Shown one piece after another: positions 6,401 to 8,943 of a stretch of 8,943 nucleotides of DNA. Within the stretch, counting starts at the first letter, position 1; the number at the start of each line of letters is the position of its first letter. The notes beneath the pieces were generated by a model. That model saw only the letters and a list, made by a program, of their open reading frames with translations. It ran no database searches and was not told where the DNA came from. This DNA comes from Pseudomonadota bacterium (GTDB lineage: Bacteria > Pseudomonadota > Gammaproteobacteria > Burkholderiales > Ferrovaceae), in assembly GCA_021794775.1 (NCBI GenBank), contig JAJYQG010000180.1:1-8943 (forward strand). The letters are read 5' to 3'. The translations under genes and the position numbers were made by a program.

Positions 6401-8943
6401 GAGCAACAGCGGTACGGTCAACAACAGTTATGCCACAGGGGTGGTGAACGGTAACTACATCGTTGGTGGACTGGTGGGGGCTAACAATGGCACGATCAGC
6501 AACAGTTATGCAACGGGTAGCGTGACCGGGGGAACGACCACTCTCTCTGTGGGCGGACTGGTGGGGGCTAACTATGGCACGATCAGCAACAGTTATGCCA
6601 CGGGCAGCGTGACCGGGGGAACGGGCGGTTTCTATGTGGGCGGACTGGTGGGGAGCAACAGCGGTACGCTCAATAACGCTTTCTATAATGTTGATGCGGT
6701 GCTGATCAACTCAACCCACCAACTCACTGCAGGAGGACTTTATAACACCCAATATACGGACTGGTTCACCCATGGCGAGACCCTGAACATCACTGACTAT
6801 TCTGCCACTTTGCCGGTGGGGACTGGGGGCTACTACGATGTCAGCACGGTACAGGGCCTGAAAGATATGCTGGGGTTCTCGGAAAGTAATGCTGCCTTGA
6901 ATTTTCGTCTGACCTCCAGCATCGACCTGACGGGTAATGCTGGATTTTACATTCCGTATTTTGCCGGAAAGTTTGATGGCGGGAATAACACGATCTCGAA
7001 TCTCACCATCAATGAAAACAATGGTGATATCGGGATGTTCGGATATCTGCCTGGTTCGGCCAGTTCGGTTGCCAATCTTGGCGTGGTGAATGCCAGCGTA
7101 TCCGGGGTCTCTTATGTTGGAGGGTTGGTGGGATATGACAACGGCGGCCTCATCGACAACAGTTATGCCAAAGGGGCTGTAGGGGCTGTACCTGGGGGAA
7201 GTTATGAAGGCGGGCTGGTGGGGTTGCTCAACTCCGGCACCATCAATAACAGTTATGCTACGAGCAGAGTGTCCGGGAACGCCATTGTGTCTGAGACCCC
7301 TTATGTGGGTGGGCTGGTGGGATCTAACAAGGGGGGCGCCATCAACAACAGTTATGCCACGGGCAGTGTATCTGGAAGTGGTTATGTTGGCGGTTTGGCC
7401 GGCCAGTCCGATGGCACCATCAGCAACAGTTACGCCACGGGGGCGGTGACGGGTGCCGTGGGGTCGGGGACAGGGGTAGTCTATGCGGGTGGTCTGGTAG
7501 GGCTGATCAGTTCTGGTACCATCAGCAACAGTTACGCTAAGGGAGGTGTAACAACAAATACAGTAAATGGCGATGGTCATACCGGCGGTCTGGCCGGTGA
7601 GTCCAGAGGCACGATCAGTAACAGTTATGCCACAGGCAACGTATCTGGAATTTTTGGTTTTACTGACTATCCTGATGTTAGTGTTGGTGGCTTGGTTGGT
7701 GACTCCACCGGCGCCATCAGTAACAGTTACGCCACGGGCAGTGTATCTGGAAGTGGTTCTGTTGGCGTATCTGGAAGTGGTTCTGTTGGCGGTTTGGCCG
7801 GCTGGTCCGATGGCACCATCAGCAACAGTTACGCTACGGGCAGTGTATTTGGAAGTGGTGATGTTGGTGGGTTGGTGGGAGATAAGGGAGTATCGGGATT
7901 GGGCAAAGGTGGCACCATCAGCAACAGTTACGCCACGGGCAGTGTATCTGGGAGTGGTGATGTTGGTGGTTTGGTCGGTGCGTTGTCCGACACCATCAAC
8001 AACAGTTACGCCACGGGGGCTGTGAGCGACACTGGCACTGGTCGCTATTTCGGTGGGGTGGTGGGGATTAACGGTGGCACGGTCAACAACAGTTATGCCA
8101 CGGGCAGTGTGACCGGTGGAACGGCCAGTTTCGGTGTGGGCGGACTGGTGGGGGCTAACTATGGCACGATCAGCAACAGTTACGCCACGGGGGTAATTTC
8201 AAATCCAGGGGGCGTTTATAGTTTTTCAAACGGGGGGTTGACAGGAAGTAATTTCGGTACTATCAGCAACAGTTTCTGGGACATTACGACTCAAGGGATA
8301 ACAGGCATGGGATCGTCAAGTACAGGTACCTGGACCAATGTTCAGGGTTTGACCACCGCTCAACTCCAAACCCCGTCAAGTCTGACCGGCTTCAATTTCA
8401 CTTCCCACCCGGGGGCTACAGGCAACAATTGGGTGATCGTCAATGCGGACGGCTCCCTCGCAACCACTGCACAAGTCACCCAAGGCGCCACTTTGCCGAT
8501 GCTGGCTTCAGAATATTCCACCACCCTCGGTAATTCCCATCAGTTGCAATTGATGGCCATGGATCTGACGGGGACCTACACCTTGGGACAAAGTTTCGAT
8601 GCCTCTGCCACCAATGGCCAGGATATCTGGCTTGGTAGCAGTTTTGTCCCCATCGGCAACTCGATCACTTCCTTCACAGGGAGCCTTTCCGGGGCGGGAT
8701 TTACCATCAACAATCTCACCATCAATCGGCCCGCCAGTGATTATGTTGGTCTGATCGGCTATTTGGGGTCCGGTGGATCCATCACCGGCGTCAACCTGAC
8801 CAACGCTCAGGTGACAGGACAAAAAGAAACAGGAGGTCTGGCAGGTCGGTCTGATGGTGCCATCAGCGGAGACTCCGTTGCCGTCGATGTTTCTGGTGCC
8901 GGTTATGTCGGCGGGTTGGTGGGATACAACTCAACTTCCGGTA
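3483..8943 (+). CDS. Giant TpsA adhesin: filamentous-haemagglutinin family with propeller insert and GLUG repeats (partial)
   Basis: At least 1820 codons, open to the right edge without a stop. Residues 1-35 form an ESPR (HIYRLIYSRALHAWVAVSE), preceded by an unusual 7-residue lead. A basic, Gly/Ser-rich linker follows, then a hydrophobic core from I69 and a likely signal-peptidase site at AQA-AP (after A84). The TPS secretion domain comes next, with the typical NANGQVYLIDPNGILFGKGA segment (D171-P-N-G) and VNVGGLVAST. FHA-type beta-helix runs to about residue 540 and includes the family phrase GRWLIDPADFT (W392). A propeller-like insert spans about 585-851, then head/GLUG cassettes continue to the window end. 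The mature part shows only four cysteines (C579-C580, C889, C894). By family knowledge TpsA proteins are exported by Sec, then through a TpsB outer-membrane partner, and act in adhesion or biofilm. The TpsB gene is not in this window. The whole frame was followed by eye and is intact. Confidence 0.93.
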   Translation, partial: MNRHGSLNHIYRLIYSRALHAWVAVSEITKGQGKGGRSRQRLVNAGEKRGGSHEGSSGLMDSRPSRSPIWILLGLPLICPLAQAAPTGGLVVSGVGHIIQSSVAGGAVNTTITQGGSMLNLNWSGFNVAPDETVTFKQPSASAVAVNRIFDTNGAQIYGHLNANGQVYLIDPNGILFGKGAQVNVGGLVASTLDLTGSSGNSLIFGPVNDARAAGSPFGSKDGIDNQGAITAGRGGFVTLLGHTVRNEGRVTALLGTVALAGGSAITLSFSGNQLVSVVVSHSQWNDLVRNGGVIQANGGQVILTAGARDALLASAVNNSGIIEAQTVRGQAGHIQLLAGLAAGTTTNNGTLDASAPSGGNGGFIETSGHSVDIGNNATMTTQATNGSNGRWLIDPADFTIASTTTGTVTGGTPSGDISGATLSTALGAGNVTIQSSQGSTTSGSGNINVNDAVSWSANLLTLTAANNINVNAVMTATGTAALALNPATANGGAGAVTGGTLNMGLTSSGFTGRIDLAPTTSISINGTPYTIINTLGTQGDANNILFTDNLYFTTQSINSTTGNIDKVTATYAANAGVCCQLTLGPITTIAATGAYAPALGITVNPNNGQLLVGGGQPSGGYFPDPVYQVNPTTGTITTATGPSYVFNNNLAVDPSKNVVWATGGSFGSTGPLASFPIKPFGGTGTPLPLTGSDTAISGIAFDPRNQTIYYTSGGTYSNSTGNFGTINPTTGRTTALLTNTAGLNTLAYDPFTGDLITVGSNLINQINPLTGQIVSTANIAHVLGNNGGYQLENIALTGTGQLFASSGGSNGGQLFFLDYAKSGLVGSTGNYMASPYLANYLYGVTLVALPATMTLQGITANATTLKGDYVLGSNIDATPTDTWGTAGCTTTTCTGFTPIGGAIGASNFSGVFDGLGHTITNLTINRSSNNVNINERYPTGLFGVDATTAILRNVALLGSDMNGDYIVGGLVGSNSGTVNNSYATGVVNGNYIVGGLVGANNGTISNSYATGSVTGGTTTLSVGGLVGANYGTISNSYATGSVTGGTGGFYVGGLVGSNSGTLNNAFYNVDAVLINSTHQLTAGGLYNTQYTDWFTHGETLNITDYSATLPVGTGGYYDVSTVQGLKDMLGFSESNAALNFRLTSSIDLTGNAGFYIPYFAGKFDGGNNTISNLTINENNGDIGMFGYLPGSASSVANLGVVNASVSGVSYVGGLVGYDNGGLIDNSYAKGAVGAVPGGSYEGGLVGLLNSGTINNSYATSRVSGNAIVSETPYVGGLVGSNKGGAINNSYATGSVSGSGYVGGLAGQSDGTISNSYATGAVTGAVGSGTGVVYAGGLVGLISSGTISNSYAKGGVTTNTVNGDGHTGGLAGESRGTISNSYATGNVSGIFGFTDYPDVSVGGLVGDSTGAISNSYATGSVSGSGSVGVSGSGSVGGLAGWSDGTISNSYATGSVFGSGDVGGLVGDKGVSGLGKGGTISNSYATGSVSGSGDVGGLVGALSDTINNSYATGAVSDTGTGRYFGGVVGINGGTVNNSYATGSVTGGTASFGVGGLVGANYGTISNSYATGVISNPGGVYSFSNGGLTGSNFGTISNSFWDITTQGITGMGSSSTGTWTNVQGLTTAQLQTPSSLTGFNFTSHPGATGNNWVIVNADGSLATTAQVTQGATLPMLASEYSTTLGNSHQLQLMAMDLTGTYTLGQSFDASATNGQDIWLGSSFVPIGNSITSFTGSLSGAGFTINNLTINRPASDYVGLIGYLGSGGSITGVNLTNAQVTGQKETGGLAGRSDGAISGDSVAVDVSGAGYVGGLVGYNSTSG
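5235..6035 (+). other. Beta-propeller-like domain inside the adhesin
   Basis: Residues about 585-851 of the adhesin do not look like FHA or GLUG sequence. They contain repeated propeller-blade phrases: PALGITVNPNNGQLLVGGG, YQVNPTTGTITT, NLAVDPSKNVVWATGG, GIAFDPRNQTIYYTSGG, FGTINPTTGRTTAL, LAYDPFTGDLITVG and INQINPLTGQIVST. The (A/T)xDP-x-(N/T)G-xL-hydrophobic-G pattern is that of NHL/YVTN-type propellers. The unit is bounded upstream by a vicinal C579-C580 and downstream by the first GLUG head. The DNA looks more AT-rich than the flanking FHA part, which could mean a separately acquired domain. Confidence 0.65.
6090..6260 (+). repeat. Cassette head 1 in the adhesin
   Basis: Encodes YVLGSNIDA...FTPIGG...FSGVFDGLGHTITNLTIN, the conserved strand set that caps GLUG arrays. 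The same module returns at 6903-7013 and 8577-8726. This copy contains the C889-x4-C894 pair, a possible disulfide hairpin. Confidence 0.75.
6378..6689 (+). repeat. GLUG repeat array 1 (4 units)
   Basis: Four in-frame units of 19-30 residues with the core VGGLVG-(S/A)N-x-GT(I/V/L)-(S/N)N(S/A). The last unit ends NNAFYN, an aberrant closing unit. GLUG motifs form beta-helix or beta-solenoid repeats in large surface proteins. Confidence 0.88.
6903..7013 (+). repeat. Cassette head 2 in the adhesin
   Basis: Encodes FRLTSSIDLTG...YIPYFAGKFDGGNNTISNLTIN, a shorter version of head 1. It precedes the 13-unit array and follows a connector (about 6690-6900) with no repeats. Confidence 0.7.
7113..8282 (+). 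repeat. GLUG repeat array 2 (13 units)
   Basis: Thirteen in-frame units averaging 30 residues (1170 bases), with core GGL(V/A)G...GTI-SNSYATG-x-V-xG. Length variation falls in the loop after YATG, for example an inserted VSGLGKG in one unit. The array closes with ISNSFWD, a common capping form, followed by the connector phrase GLTTAQLQTP and a PML end. Fifteen units across both arrays share the DNA string AACAGTTAYGC. Confidence 0.9.
7743..7790 (+). repeat. 24-bp perfect tandem duplication within array 2
   Basis: Bases 7743-7766 are repeated exactly at 7767-7790, adding one in-frame copy of the octapeptide VSGSGSVG. Perfect identity suggests a recent slippage event. Confidence 0.95.
8577..8726 (+). 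repeat. Cassette head 3, start of a third GLUG cassette
   Basis: Encodes YTLGQSFDAS...FVPIGNSITSFTGSLSGAGFTINNLTIN. It is followed by YVGLIGYLGSGGSITGV and at least two more GLUG-like units (ETGGLAGRSDGAIS, YVGGLVGYN) before the window ends, so a third array begins at the right edge. Confidence 0.7.

Noticed and set aside
6711..7580. Minus-strand open frame of 289 codons with repeated motifs
   Set aside because: The repeats are the reverse of the GLUG-coding DNA. The intact adhesin frame explains the region completely.
7567..8025. Plus-strand frame of 152 codons with periodic hydrophobic segments (VTPRAVYLEVVMLAV-like)
   Set aside because: Looks like repeated membrane segments, but it is a shifted reading of the GLUG units inside the adhesin frame.

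Overview
The window looks like part of a proteobacterial chromosome, most likely beta- or gammaproteobacterial. The main reasons are an extended ESPR-type signal peptide on a two-partner-secretion (TPS) adhesin, an outer-membrane beta-barrel protein with a Sec signal, and a lipobox lipoprotein. Base composition is moderately GC-rich in genes and AT-rich at promoters. I cannot name the genus from sequence alone.

Left part (1-2671), all on the minus strand. At the left edge is the first 31 codons of a NarL/FixJ-type response regulator, with a perfect TATAAT box and nested inverted repeats upstream. Next, reading leftward, are a beta-propeller-like outer-membrane lipoprotein (2595-1204) and a small 8-stranded outer-membrane beta-barrel protein (1107-466). 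These two have no convincing terminator between them and share a strong intrinsic terminator at 387-418. The lipoprotein promoter has a perfect -10 box, a poor -35 box and a 9/10 match to the FNR/ANR box centred about 42 bases upstream of the predicted transcription start, the classic class II activator position.

Middle part (2700-3482), plus strand. A Phd/YefM-family antitoxin gene has its own sigma70-like promoter, an 18-bp perfect palindrome over its stop codon and a bulged terminator-like hairpin after it. No toxin gene accompanies it. The following 400 bases are non-coding and rich in inverted repeats.

Right part (3483-8943), plus strand. One open frame of at least 1820 codons runs off the right edge. 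It encodes a giant secreted TpsA/filamentous-haemagglutinin adhesin. In order it has: ESPR signal peptide, TPS secretion domain, FHA-like beta-helix, a beta-propeller-like insert (about residues 585-851), then cassettes made of a conserved 'head' followed by a GLUG repeat array (4 units, then 13 units, then a third cassette cut by the window end). The repeats are unusually conserved at DNA level and include a fresh-looking 24-bp tandem duplication. No TpsB transporter gene is in the window.

Taken together the locus is a cell-surface region: a secreted giant adhesin, an outer-membrane barrel, a surface-type lipoprotein and a regulator. A functional link between the left operon and the adhesin is inference only.
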